Shown piece by piece: positions 36,466 through 47,429 of a stretch of DNA of 64,000 bases. The first letter of the stretch is position 1, and every line of letters begins with the position of its first letter. The translations under genes were made by a program, and so were the position numbers. Below the pieces are notes generated by a model. It was not told the origin of the DNA. It was given only the letters and a program-made list of their open reading frames with translations, and did not search any database. The DNA lies in contig CAIIXF020000005.1 in assembly GCA_903813345.2 (NCBI GenBank), positions 16,867,375 through 16,931,374 on the forward strand. The letters are read 5' to 3'. This DNA is from Owenia fusiformis (lineage: Eukaryota; Annelida; Polychaeta; Sabellida; Oweniidae).

Positions 36466-37534
36466 ATTTTACGATTTTTGCTTTACACTTCGTTTGTAAA
36501 ACCATGCCTATTCGATGAAAGGACGGGTGTCATTAAGAGCCCTTTTTAGCCCCCAAAGATATCTGATAACAATGCATATCATATTGAAGAAAAATCATTT
36601 GTGCTTTATAAAAATACAATTTCAGCGAATTTTGACCTTTGATGTTCACACAACAGTCATTTAAAGATCATATACCATTTTTGCTGTTTTTACAAAAAAT
36701 TCTTTATTTATTGTTGTCTAAGTCAATAGTATGTAAATATTAACCAATTTAAATATATTAAAATGTAATATATGAAATACTGAAAAAAAGATACAATTAA
36801 AATTATTTTCATGGAAAGCACATAGGGCAATATTGACAAAATGCAAATGCTATTTTGGTAGGTTCTGGGCTAGCAATGGGTACATTTCAACTGTGACTGT
36901 AATGGAACTATTGACTTTAATCAACATCACAGGGCAATATTTAAGCAACTTAAATACAAGGAATATCAAAGATTTCCTCTCATTTCTAAAACGAGGAACA
37001 AAAGCATGAATTCAAGGAAAATAAATGATGGCCTGTGTCAATTATATAACATATGAGAAAGTTGTGGCACAGTAAAGGATATGTATAGGATATCATATGA
37101 TTTTAAATGATTTTATCTTTATCTCCGAGTTGATATCAATATATTGCCAAGTTAGCATAGCGAATTAGCGCAGATATTGATATCAATGAGTTGGATTAAC
37201 ACAATCTCACGAAAATGCATAGGATGTTCTATTTTTCCCATAGTTCACCTCTAAAACTAAACAAAGCATATCAAAACAACATCCATTCATTTATTCATTC
37301 CCGTGATGTCATGAAATCACTATGTAACAAAACACATCATATTGGTGGTAGTTTTCAAATCCCTGCCAAAAGGTGATATCTGTGAAATATTTTCCATATT
37401 CCACAGATATCACTTTTTCCATGCATTTGCAAAATATCATAAATATGTTTTTATGTTACCTAACAGAGCGGAACAGAGTTCAACTATGGGATAAAGAATA
37501 AAAAATAGGTACATCATTGAATTACCACTCCAAA
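36466..37534. other. AT-rich intergenic, one palindromic repeat copy
   Basis: Nothing coding is supported. A member of dispersed family C lies at about 37080-37240 (GATATCATATG, TTGATATCAATATATTG and CAGATATTGATATCAATGAG phrases). Confidence 0.5.
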
Positions 37535-37540
37535 AATATT

Positions 37541-38357
37541 AGTAGTTGTCATTTAGAGAGTTTCAAATATCTTTAACACGTATCCCTATGGAAGGGGGTT
37601 CATCGATGTGTAGGGGGTGCAAAACGGGTATTCCCCATTTTTCATCTACTGCGTCATTCAGGGAATTCCCACCTAGAAAACAGGGTAATCCCCTTTTATT
37701 AAACCAGTCCTATAGGACTCGAATTCCACACCCCCGCAAACGTAAGGTCGACGTCCGGATTGACATCGAGGTTGACTTTTCCAGAAGCCAGACATTATCC
37801 AATGTTCCAGGACTATAACGTTGGTAGGTCGTAGTATGATAACAAGCCATACAATTGTCATTTCTTTACAAATAGCAGGATGATTTTAGATTGATTTAGG
37901 AGAGCCATCGGATATATCGATTGAAATAAGTTGAAGTGTAAGTATTTATTACTCAAAATTGTTCAATAAATTAAACTTTAACATATTTAACTAGGGGTCA
38001 ATTCGGTATAATCCTAAACAGAAAGAGTCCATTTCGTTTCGCTCAAGGGTATTCCCCGTTTTCATCAACTACGTCATCGATGGAATTTCCGAACGTTTTC
38101 GTGCCGTCAGAGTTGATACCAACGTTTTTCGAACATTTAGACGATTTCAGAACGTTTCAACGTTGCCTCATCGATGAGATTTCCCCCAACATCCGGTTAA
38201 AACTGGTTGAAATCGTATAGACTGTATGATAAAAATGTTCTATAAATTTAACTTACCGGGTCGTGCTATATCTAACATGATCCTTAAATACTGTTCATTT
38301 TAAGAGTCCATTTTTTTTTTGTTATACATATTCACAACTAGTTCATAGTTCAACGTG
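37541..38357 (+). repeat. Left terminal inverted repeat of the Polinton-like element
   Basis: It pairs with 41662-42348. Near 37937-38066 it carries about 130 bp that the right repeat lacks. That extra block ends in GGGTATTCCCCGTTTTCATC, which resembles a phrase at about 37629 in the same repeat, so the length difference may come from recombination between direct repeats. Confidence 0.85.
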
Positions 38358-39082
38358 AGAGAGGTTTACACTGTATTTTTGTTTAACTGAGGCGCAAGTG
38401 AAATTGTAACAGTTGTTTATTATTCAATAGTATTGTTTTACACAGCGGTATTTAGCGCCATTCTATTGTGGTATAACCATGATCTAGCTAATTTTTAGGA
38501 TTAAAATCTTGCCTGCGGTCAAAAAAGCATGTACAAAAATACGCCCTCAATATCGTTTGACTTAATGTTCTACATAAGCTCATATATAGTTATCAGCTGT
38601 CATGTAATTCAGTCTAGCCTTACCAAACTTTGACCTGTAACACGATGATGCTTATGATGCTTCGAGGACAAGCGAGTTAATCTTATAATTGGTAAGCAGT
38701 ATTTTTTATGTTAAGAACGCTGTGTTGTTTTGTTTTTGTGGTTTATAAACAAAGTGAAGTGTGGCTTACTAGTCCAGTATTTACACGCTCTTGAAATGAC
38801 TTTGTATACCCGTATCATTGCACTTGTGACACATAAACCTTATTTTAAATACCATCATATTAAATAAATTTAATGAATTTTATTTTATTTAGATAGACCT
38901 AATATTTGAGAAACATTATATCATTCTGAATTTAACTGTGAAAATAATAAAGAATATAATATATATGATCAAACATAATGTAAAGCGGTAAAACCTCAAG
39001 GTCACCACATCATTCATGTTACAAATTTGATAATCTATTTAAACCGTATGTGACCTCAAATGTGACCTAATATTTATCCCCG

Positions 39083-39092
39083 AGTATATAAT
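39083..39092 (+). promoter_or_regulatory. TATA-like box before the small basic protein gene
   Basis: GAGTATATAATG at about 39082-39093 is the only strong TATA-like sequence just upstream of the ATG at 39149, at a spacing of about 60 bp. Confidence 0.4.
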
Positions 39093-39148
39093 GTCATGAA
39101 GAAAAAATACCAACCATATTACCTCTTGTTCTTCAATCGAGTCACATC

Positions 39149-39514
39149 ATGAAAACAATGAAGATCGTACCCGTGGTAAACGATGCTGAAAAGTGGCAAA
39201 GAATAATAAAAGCAGGAAGGAGCAATCAAAAGGGATTTGGAGGTAAACGAATGAGATTGATAGCTGTCAATACCATTAAAGAACCAATACAGGTGGTATC
39301 TCCCATGCAAGCAGTGGAAGATAGAGCTAAAGCCCAGATTGAGCGTCGAAAGAAATATGTTGAAGAACATAATCTGCATGGTCCAAAGGTATACAAACAT
39401 AAACATAGGGATGATGATGATGATGATGATGATAACGTCAAGGCTAAGTTAAAAAAGAAGAAAATTAAAAGGGCCTTGTATAGACCATACAATATTCCCA
39501 AAAAGAACAAATAA
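39149..39514 (+). CDS. Small basic protein of the Polinton-like element
   Basis: An intact 121-residue frame. The start ATG is 39149, with another ATG three codons later. The protein is strongly basic except for a run of eight aspartates near residue 92, and ends in a Lys-rich tail (LKKKKIKRALYRPYN) that would act as a nuclear or DNA-binding signal. It has no recognisable enzyme motif. By composition it could be a nucleoprotein or accessory DNA-binding factor, but I do not know its family. An AATAAA (39510-39515) overlaps the TAA stop, a compact arrangement typical of viral or virus-like genomes. The next frame starts 10 bp later. Confidence 0.7.
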   Translation: MKTMKIVPVVNDAEKWQRIIKAGRSNQKGFGGKRMRLIAVNTIKEPIQVVSPMQAVEDRAKAQIERRKKYVEEHNLHGPKVYKHKHRDDDDDDDDNVKAKLKKKKIKRALYRPYNIPKKNK

Positions 39515-39524
39515 ACAATAATCA

Positions 39525-39764
39525 ATGATATACACGACATTTCCTCTTCTTCTTCTTTCATATACAGAGTACTTTGAGAACCCATACAGAACCCCAGGAG
39601 AATCCGTTCAGAACCCTGAGAGAACCCCAGGAGAATCCATTCAGAACCCCAGGAGAACCCATACAGAACCCTATGAGAATCCATTCAGAATTCCAGGAGA
39701 ATCCATTCAGAATCCCAGGAGAATCAGAACCCACTTGTTTAGAAGAAGCTATAAAATACAGTGA
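39525..39764 (+). CDS. Possible short repetitive protein between the two element genes
   Basis: An ATG at 39525 opens a 79-residue frame. It has a short hydrophobic start (MIYTTFPLLLLSY) followed by repeated NPxRxPGESIQ-like units. The DNA is a degenerate tandem repeat of CAGGAGAATCCATTCAGAA units whose lengths are multiples of three, so several frames on both strands stay open and the frame alone is weak evidence. A splice-acceptor-like TATACAG lies at 39561-39567, so this could also be part of a longer spliced product running toward the ATPase start. Function unknown. Confidence 0.3.
   Translation: MIYTTFPLLLLSYTEYFENPYRTPGESVQNPERTPGESIQNPRRTHTEPYENPFRIPGESIQNPRRIRTHLFRRSYKIQ
39585..39735 (+). 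repeat. Short-period coding-compatible tandem repeat
   Basis: Units of roughly 21-27 bp built from GAACCCCAGGAGAATCCATTC are repeated about six times with substitutions. The array sits between the basic-protein gene and the ATPase gene of the Polinton-like element. Confidence 0.75.
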
Positions 39765-39814
39765 CACTTTCATTTCCATCACTATAAAAAGCTCATTTGA
39801 TCACGCAACATATC

Positions 39815-41128
39815 ATGCCGTATATGAATCGTAAATCCTGTCCCATTTGCGGAAAAAGGAATTTAAAAACGATTAACACACATCTCAGTCAAGTACATAA
39901 ACTTAACAGTGCTGAACGGCAACTCTGGTTAAAGAAAGCTAAATGTAGCAGTTGGCTCACGGAGTTTGGAGAATGTCGCCTCTCATATACTGAACAAATG
40001 TTTCAACATACCGTTAGTCATAAACCCAAACAAAGAAAAACTTCAGCTGTCAAACAAACGAATAACATTTCGTTAAAGTCTTACTTGCCCAATGTTATGA
40101 CTACTGAACCTTATCCAGAGTTTAGGTTTCGTCACAAGTTCTCCATGTTAGTCATAGCACCAACACAGAGTGGCAAAACATATTTTGTAAGGCGATTACT
40201 GGAGATGGATCATATCAACTACGACAATCACAAAAGGAGACGAATCATGTGGTATTATGGTCAATATCAAGACGTTTACAAGGATATGAAAAGAAGCCTT
40301 AAAAGAGATATACATTTCATCGAAGGACTACCTGATTACGAGGATAATCTGTCAAATTTGGATGATTCATACAACAATATCATCGTTTTAGATGACTTGA
40401 TGGATCTAGCGAAGGATTCCACCATTGTATCTAAGCTATTTACTCAAGGAAGACATAGAAATACCAGTGTTATCCTCCTGCTTCAAAATGCTTTTCCTAA
40501 GGGAAAGTGCAACACGGAAATATCCAGAAATGCTCAGTATGTGGTCCTTTGGAAATGTCCCTCAGACAGGAGACAAATTGGTATGCTGGCAGACAGAATA
40601 TTTGAGAAAAATAAGGACAGATTTATGGAGGTGTATAATAAGGTTACAGCAAAGCCATATCAATATGTGCTGGTAGATTGTAAGCCAGATACTCATTCAA
40701 GTAAACAATTGATCGCCGACGTGTTTGGAGCATGTATATATTTTCCGAATATTTATACATCTGTCACTGCTACGAACCGCAGAAAAGTGATTGAGGGGCG
40801 AGAAACTCTTGCACAGTCTAGTTTAACACACATCAATTCAAGTATAAATGACATACTGAGAGATACAGAAGAGGAAGGTCCGATAGTTATACATCTATCT
40901 AGCCAGGAATGGTCTCAGGTGATCACACAATTCAAAATGGCGGATGGTAGCTACAATGTCGATCCTGGATGGAAAATATGGAGGATTTATCTTTCTCAAC
41001 ACAACCGTGACACTCATAGTATACCAGTGTTGTTGAAAGGTTATGGACCACATTCTGAAACAAAATTGTATCACGTCGATTTGGATTGGCTAAAATATTC
41101 TTGTCACACTGTGAAACATTTATTGTGA
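39815..41128 (+). CDS. Zinc-finger P-loop ATPase of viral genome-packaging (FtsK/HerA, A32-like) type
   Basis: A single intact 437-residue frame. I chose ATG 39815 because no ATG precedes it in this open frame. Residues about 8-30 form a C2H2 finger (CPICGKRNLKTINTHLSQVH). After a basic linker the ATPase core has a Walker A motif APTQSGKT (around residue 112) and a Walker B motif IIVLDDLM (around 190), followed by a QNAF segment in the usual place of the sensor residue. Packaging ATPases of large dsDNA viruses and Polintons have this order. Here the protein is longer than the roughly 230-residue Polinton version, owing to the N-terminal finger and a C-terminal extension of about 150 residues. 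The role, DNA translocation into a particle or DNA handling during transposition, is inferred. TATAAAA at 39783-39789 and AATAAA at 41228-41233 flank it. Confidence 0.8.
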   Translation: MPYMNRKSCPICGKRNLKTINTHLSQVHKLNSAERQLWLKKAKCSSWLTEFGECRLSYTEQMFQHTVSHKPKQRKTSAVKQTNNISLKSYLPNVMTTEPYPEFRFRHKFSMLVIAPTQSGKTYFVRRLLEMDHINYDNHKRRRIMWYYGQYQDVYKDMKRSLKRDIHFIEGLPDYEDNLSNLDDSYNNIIVLDDLMDLAKDSTIVSKLFTQGRHRNTSVILLLQNAFPKGKCNTEISRNAQYVVLWKCPSDRRQIGMLADRIFEKNKDRFMEVYNKVTAKPYQYVLVDCKPDTHSSKQLIADVFGACIYFPNIYTSVTATNRRKVIEGRETLAQSSLTHINSSINDILRDTEEEGPIVIHLSSQEWSQVITQFKMADGSYNVDPGWKIWRIYLSQHNRDTHSIPVLLKGYGPHSETKLYHVDLDWLKYSCHTVKHLL

Positions 41129-41661
41129 ATATGATTTGTCATAGGCAAATGATTTATTCTGTGAAAGAAAGGCCGAAAAACAGACTTTAGTACATAGATG
41201 TACATGTTTATTGATTTTAAAAGTTGTAATAAATACATCCATACGCAATATATGAAATTAGTTGTTTGTGCGTGGAAACTTGAAAAATATAGTGAGACTA
41301 GTACTACATGCACCTTAACGCCAAGACAGTTTACCTTTTCTGAAACAGGCAAAAGGCTTATATTTATTGAATACATTTTCCATAGACCTCATATTGTGCA
41401 TACTATCTAAAATTTCTTGAACAAGTTCACTAAACAAATGTGAACCCATGATTAAGTGATATAGCGACCTTTAAAGTTTCCTGCTTCACATGCTAAATAA
41501 AACAAAGCCAGATATCTTTACTAATACAGCTGACTTGTAATATAATCCCAAATATAATTACACTGATTTATCTCGTCTGCCCCAGAACTTAACCACAGCC
41601 AACTTGTCAACATCTGGTTTCTATTAGATTGTATTGTATTGTATCGTATAGCGGTACAAGA

Positions 41662-42348
41662 CACGTTGAACTATGAATTAGTTGTGAATGTGTATAACAA
41701 CAAAATGGACTCTTGAAATGAACAGTATTTAAGGATCATGTTAGATATAGCACGACCTGGTAAGTTTAATTTAAAGAACATTTTTATTATACTGTCATCA
41801 CGATTTAAATCAGTTCTAACCAGATGGTGAGGGAAATCTCATCGATGAGGCAACGTTGAAACGTTCTGAAATCGTCTAAACGTTCGAAAAACGTTGGTAT
41901 CAACTCTGACGGCACGAAAACGTTCGGAAATTCCATCGATGACGTAGTTAATGTTCAACGTATTTCAATCGATATATCCGATGGCTCTCCTAAATCAATC
42001 TAAAATCATCCTGCTATTTGTAAAGAAATGAAAATTGTATGGCTTGTTATCATACTTCGACCTACCAACGTTATAGTCCTGGAACATTGGATAATGTCTG
42101 GCTTCTGGAAAAGTCAACCTCGATGTCAATCCGGACGTCGACCTTACGTTTGCGGGGGTGTGGAATTCGAGTCCTATAGGACTGGTTTAATAAAAGGGGA
42201 TTACCCTGTTTTCTAGGTGGGAATTCCCTGAATGACGCAGTAGATGAAAAATGGGGAATACCCGTTTTGCACCCCCTACACATCGATGAACCCCCTTCCA
42301 TAGGGATACGTGTTAAAGATATTTGAAACTCTCTAAATGACAACTACT
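41662..42348 (-). repeat. Right terminal inverted repeat of the Polinton-like element
   Basis: Inverse of 37541-38357 without its extra 130 bp block. The outer 400 bp shows only a few substitutions against the left copy, and small open frames in it are mirrored in the left copy, so they are not genes. Confidence 0.85.
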
Positions 42349-42354
42349 AATATT

Positions 42355-43660
42355 AAATATGAGGGTTTAAAGAAAGAATATTGAATATGAGATTCAAAAA
42401 GACAAGTGGCCTCATGTCTCACGTTACCCAAACCCCAGATCCTTGATGTCATATATACTTGTATACTGTATATCAATGTTATTTACTGGGAGGATTAAAT
42501 ATGGAGTGTATAGCAATGGTCAATACGATATTTCCAGATGGATATTTTTCTCTAGAAGCGGAACCCAAACTCAGTCATGACATAGAAGCTAACTTTTGCA
42601 ATTAATAGAAACTTGTTTTTTATTATATTTTTGTGTTCTATATTTGAGATGAAATAATATGAGATTCATTTCTACAAGAGGATGGAACGAATGTGAACTT
42701 GTATATTGAACTATACTCCTTTTCTGATTAAACAGAACAACATTTTATCCAAGCCAATTAAGAAAACCAAGGCCAATGAGTGTAATTTATGCCCAGTTAA
42801 ACTAACACAATAACAACTTTTTGTCTGGACTCACTTATTATGTAAGAATGAATTGTATTACTGTTTACTGCATTAAATGTCAAGTACACTATCTGTATTT
42901 AATTTGAAATGCCTATCTCACTTATCGAAGGTATACAAGAAATGTTATTTTGAAACAAATTCAGCACAACCAAAACCATGTCCACATAATATGACAAATC
43001 CAAGATGGCTGCCACAATTTTAGATCCATGCACATGTGAAGAAGTTAGAAATACACATGGTCCACAAGTTCCATCCCCAATAAAATGGGAACTTTAAGGT
43101 TTTCACACATATCAACTCTATTCCTATATACTTTATATTTGTGGTAAGGCTTGTGATCTAGGTAAACTTAGCATGTTCATGTACCTCCTATCTTCTGAAG
43201 CTAAAAACAGAAATAGTGACTTCAATTGAGAAAAATTAATCTTATGGGCTCCATATACATTTTGAGTGGCTGTCCAGCTTAAGTTAGATACTACTGATAA
43301 TCTGAGATTGAAAAATTATGTCAAGTTTAGTCCTCAGCCTCTCATAACCGATAACTTCGAGGTAATTGTGTTGTTACTGCAAAAACCTCTATTTCTTCAT
43401 CACAAATCTACCATCTTTTGCATCTGTCAAAACCCCTCATTTCATGTTAATTTTCAGACTTTTGCTTGTGCCATCATTAAATATATATATTCAACTTGTT
43501 ATTCAGAATATTTGAAGAACTTTTCATGAGGTTTTTTATTTTCCCACTTTTGAAAAAATGACTAAGTCCGAGAATGGCCTCTTAATGGCATGTCCCCTTT
43601 GCTACGCTTTGGCGTTGCTGTTGTTTTAAATTATTAGGCAATATTACGAGCCATTTACCT
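42355..43660. other. AT-rich intergenic, nothing seen
   Basis: No coding exon, repeat with clear ends or regulatory cluster could be supported in this stretch. Confidence 0.5.
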
Positions 43661-43663
43661 GTA

Positions 43664-44612
43664 CAGTAAAACCTTCTAAGCGGAACATCACTGTAAGTGG
43701 AACACCTTGCAACATATTTTCAATGTCTCATTTTTAAATCCCACTGACCTCATGTTAATTGAACCTATGGAAATTAATGTATCACCTCCAAACTGGAACA
43801 TTTTGAACACACCATTATGTAAAATTAACCTGTGAAAGTGCATCCTCCGATCACAGGGCTTCAAAATCCAAGGAGGTACGGATTCTGCATACCTGCTTAG
43901 GAGGATGATGAAAGTGGAACATCCAAATTTCAAAGATCATTGGAATTACCTTCAACCGTGATTCCTGGACTTATTAACAAGGAGTTATACTGATCACAGG
44001 GAACCCCCCCCCCCTTCCCGGCTCAGTTGGTTTTTCAAAGGCGCTAATTACAATCATTTACCTTTTACCTTAAAGCTGTAAGGTACTGGTGGAGCGAAAA
44101 CATTTTTGAAAAAAATCACAAACCTACACATAAAATAATGAAATAAAGTATTAAAGCATATGTGTATTCCCTTGCTTTTTTCAAAAAAAACATCATCACA
44201 TTGTCTTCTTTTAGCAAACCTGGAAGGAGGTCAATGGTAACTCCAGAAAATGCTGATATTTCAAAAAAATTGCTGCGTTTTCAATTTTCCAAATTTCTTC
44301 TCCAAGTTTCTCAACAACACTGGATTGCCATTGACCTCTTACCAGATATAAGAAGACAATCTAATGATACTTTCCTGAAAAAAGGAAGGAAACACGCACG
44401 TGCCTTCATACAATACTTTATTTTGTACCAGAAAATAACATGTGCAGGTATAGCAATTTTTTCAATACAAGACTACATATGGTCTCTCCCATTTCTACAG
44501 GAGCAAAAAAAGATCGCGAGACCTTTGTGGCCCCATAACCTCTGGAAATGGAACACCTCGCAAGCGAAACAAAGGCAGAACCAAAGGCGTTTCACTTATA
44601 CAGGTTTTACTG
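43664..44612. mobile_element. pogo/Tigger-type non-autonomous element
   Basis: The left end CAGTAAAACCTTCTAAGCGG and the right end ...AGGTTTTACTG are inverted, both next to TA (43662-43663 and 44613-44614). The CAGTAAAACCT followed by GCGGAACA is the usual look of pogo-group termini. A second foldback family is nested inside at about 44105-44470. No transposase frame. Confidence 0.75.
44105..44470. repeat. Foldback family B, second copy (nested)
   Basis: It shares TTCCTTGCTTTTTTCA, ACATTGTCTTCTTTTA, CATGCCTTCATAC and GAAAATAACATGTGCAGGTA blocks with 18023-18397, and has the same inverted layout. It lies inside the pogo-type element, so family B moved after or together with it. Confidence 0.7.
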
Positions 44613-44614
44613 TA

Positions 44615-46249
44615 CTTCTTAGCTTAAAGTACGATGTATTATGCAATACTTAACGATGATAAGCTAAGATTGACCTACCCCTGAACCTTTGTGCAATAGT
44701 ACATAATAGTAAGTAATAATACTTATACTGTGGTGCTTTTAATAAATACGATCGGTCTATTATTCAAAGGGGTGGCAGTTTATAGTAAAGTCCATGTATT
44801 AACATTCTTAATGTCTCGTTGCTCGCAAGTTTGATTACCTTGTTAAGTGTACCTTAACAGGAATATTTAGTTGTTAATGAATTATAAAACGCTAAACACA
44901 AGTTCAAGTTCATGGAGTGCATACACGATTTAGTGAATACAATGTAACCTGGTATCATACATTCGGAAACTATTATGTTGACCTCATGGTGTCATGATAA
45001 GATTGCGTATTGAAAGCAACTAATTACCGAACATTACCTGGTAAGTCTGATTTTATTATTAGCGTAAGCTCTACCATTCAATGGTCGGAGAAGCAATATT
45101 GATTTTTCATTCAAAATTTATCAATTGCGCATAAATTGTATGTAGGTAACAGTGTGTATGTAGGTTAACTAAGTTACTTTACGTGTATTGTTGTATAATG
45201 TACATGTCTTTCAAGGTTCTTGCAATACGGTGTACAATGGCTAGTTCTAAATATTGTGCGGTATCAAAATTGAATACTTTTATTTATATTGAGATTAGGT
45301 AGGATACGAGTAGAAGTAATAATATGCTTTGACCGCTCATATCTACCGTAGTACTGCATTAAGCCGCCAAGCTGTACAGTGGGAGGGGGTCACAAGTAGC
45401 TAGACTAACGCCAAGTGCAGAGATTGTACAGTGGTCCAACTCTTCGCAAATCCAGTACCATCAGACTGATCTATTACTCTCCTACACATAAATGACCTCT
45501 TTTCATACCTAAAAGAGTCATTAGCAAATTTAAAAGTTGACATGTTACATGTAAATTTAGTCAAAGAAAACTTGCCTTTTCTCTTTACATCATAGGCTTT
45601 CAAGAGAAGCCCATGTTTACATGATTTAAATGAAAAAAAAGAAAGTAAAAACTGTAAAAATAAAACACACTGTTTATACTGTAACCATATGAATATAAAT
45701 GGGTATTGAGTCAATGTAATTGACATCTCACATGTCATTTGTGAAACTTGTTGTATAACTTGAAATGTCTTGTAACAAGTCGTCGGGTCGGGGTGCTTTG
45801 AATGCAGTAATATTTTTCATGAACCTGTGCTGTGATGTATACAACTTAAACTTTTTGTACTAGGAGTTATGCCTGAACTCTCCCTCACCAATGTCGACTA
45901 GTACTTGAACTTTTTATAAACAGGTTTCTCGGTCAATTACTAGGACTTACTCCGGGGGCTTACTAGTATTCTAACTAGGTTTAAAGTCCATTACTTAAGA
46001 TATACAAAAAAAAAATAAGTCACTTATTCATCATCATGAAATAAATAAATCGGTAGTTAATTCCAATCTCATTTGATCTACGGCAACCGTAGGCTAAGGC
46101 GGTCGTAGCTTCCCAAAATCGAGAAAAAACATGCAGCATAAATTATAGGGATTTAAGCGTGAATTGTTATATATCTATTTTTGAAGCTATGACCGCCGTA
46201 CGCCCGCCGTAGACCAAATGTGCCTGGGTCTGAAGTCAGCACTAAATCT
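44615..46249. other. Intergenic, no gene seen
   Basis: An imperfect inverted phrase (CTACGGCAACCGTAGGC near 46079, inverse near 46190-46215) is the only structure noticed. No spliced coding sequence is supported. Confidence 0.45.
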
Positions 46250-47429
46250 CACCCCATGCAGGCAGATCGCCTAAAAGTACATTCGTATGATGCGAGACTC
46301 GACATTCACCAGGAAAGTAGAAACATTTATTTTTATTACATTTTTGAAGCAAATTAATTTTTACTGATTAATAAATGGTCAAGGATAGTAACATTGAGTT
46401 CTATGAGTATGAGAATAGCATGACGTCTTGATATTTCAAGGCAACTCTTTCGAAAAGTGATAGCGGTGATCGAAATAGTACGATGTAAAGATATAGAATT
46501 TTTCAAAACAGAAAAAAACATGTATAAAAAGTGAGGCCTGCGGGTCAGATTCCCTCTGGTAGCATTAACATTGGTGTCATTACATACTGCTTAATAAAAT
46601 GATGAATGATAGTCATATAAGTTCTATAAGTATGAGAATAGCATACCGTCTTGATATTTCAAGGTAACTCGTTCGAAAAATGATGACGGTCAATGAAATG
46701 ACGATGTGAAGATAAAATCGCAACAAATGATTTGTAGATTTTTCAAAAAAAATTAAGAAATAAACATCTCATATTGAAATTTTCAAAACAGAAAAACATG
46801 TATATATAGTTACAGTAAGGCATGTAGGTCCGATTCCCCCTGGTAGCATTAACATTGGTCTGGTATAAGTCATATAGTTAATATTTGAAACCCAACTATT
46901 ATTCAAACTTATGATCGGACATAAGTATGATGTACACTTCAATGTAATATTAATAAATTAACATCATACTTATGTCCGATCATAAGTTCGAATGATAGTT
47001 ATATTTCAAATATTAATTGTATGACATGTTTGAGACCAATGTTAATGCTACCAGGGGAATCTGATCCGCAGGCCTTATTTTTTATACATGTTTTTTCTGT
47101 TTTGAAAAATTCTATATGTGATGTATATTTCTTAGTTTTTCAAAGGCAAATAATTCATTATGTTTTATCTTTACATCGTAATTTTGATCACCGCTATCAC
47201 TTTTCGAACGAGTTACCTTGAAATATCAAGACGTCATGCTATTCTCCTCAAAGAACTCAATGTTACTATCCTTGACCATTTATCAAGCAGTTAAAATTGA
47301 TTTCCCTTTGTTTATTAGCAGTAAAAATTAATTTGCTTCATGGGTGACAAAATGTTTCTACTTTCCTGTTGAATGTCGAGTCTCGCATCATACGAATGTG
47401 GTTTTAGGCGATCTGTCTGCTTGGGGTGA
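46250..47429. mobile_element. 1.2 kb nested foldback element
   Basis: The outer arms (46250-46590 and 47025-47429) are inverted copies sharing CACCCCAxGCAGxCAGATCG, CATACGAATGT, TTGAAATATCAAGACGTCAT and CCAATGTTAATGCTACCAG. A third copy of the inner half lies in direct orientation at 46600-46860. The centre is a separate, almost perfect palindrome with about 60 bp arms (46868-46933 and 46968-47025, containing ATCGGACATAAGTATGATGT). No coding frame. It ends about 290 bp before the CYP26 start codon. Confidence 0.75.

Larger units (their letters stand above)
37541..42348. mobile_element. Miniature Polinton-like element with packaging-type ATPase
   Basis: The element is 4808 bp. The left terminus is AGTAGTTGTCATTTAGAGAG and the right is its exact inverse. 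Both flanks carry the same 6 bp, AATATT (37535-37540 and 42349-42354). Terminal repeats that start with AG and a 6 bp duplication are Polinton/Maverick hallmarks. The repeats span 37541-38357 (817 bp) and 41662-42348 (687 bp), and the arms pair base for base over most of their length. The unique core (about 3.3 kb) has two clear genes and one doubtful one, all on the + strand. I see no protein-primed polymerase, retroviral-type integrase, protease or capsid gene, so it is either a deletion derivative that depends on a helper or a distinct small element type. Confidence 0.85.

Noticed and set aside
37546-37861. Open frames of about 90 and 62 codons in the left terminal repeat
   Set aside because: They appear in mirror image at 42028-42343, because both lie in the inverted repeats, and have no domain or promoter context.
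39226-39782. Minus-strand open frames opposite the element's small genes
   Set aside because: They arise from the tandem repeat whose unit length is a multiple of three and from the Asp-codon run; the plus-strand genes explain the region better.
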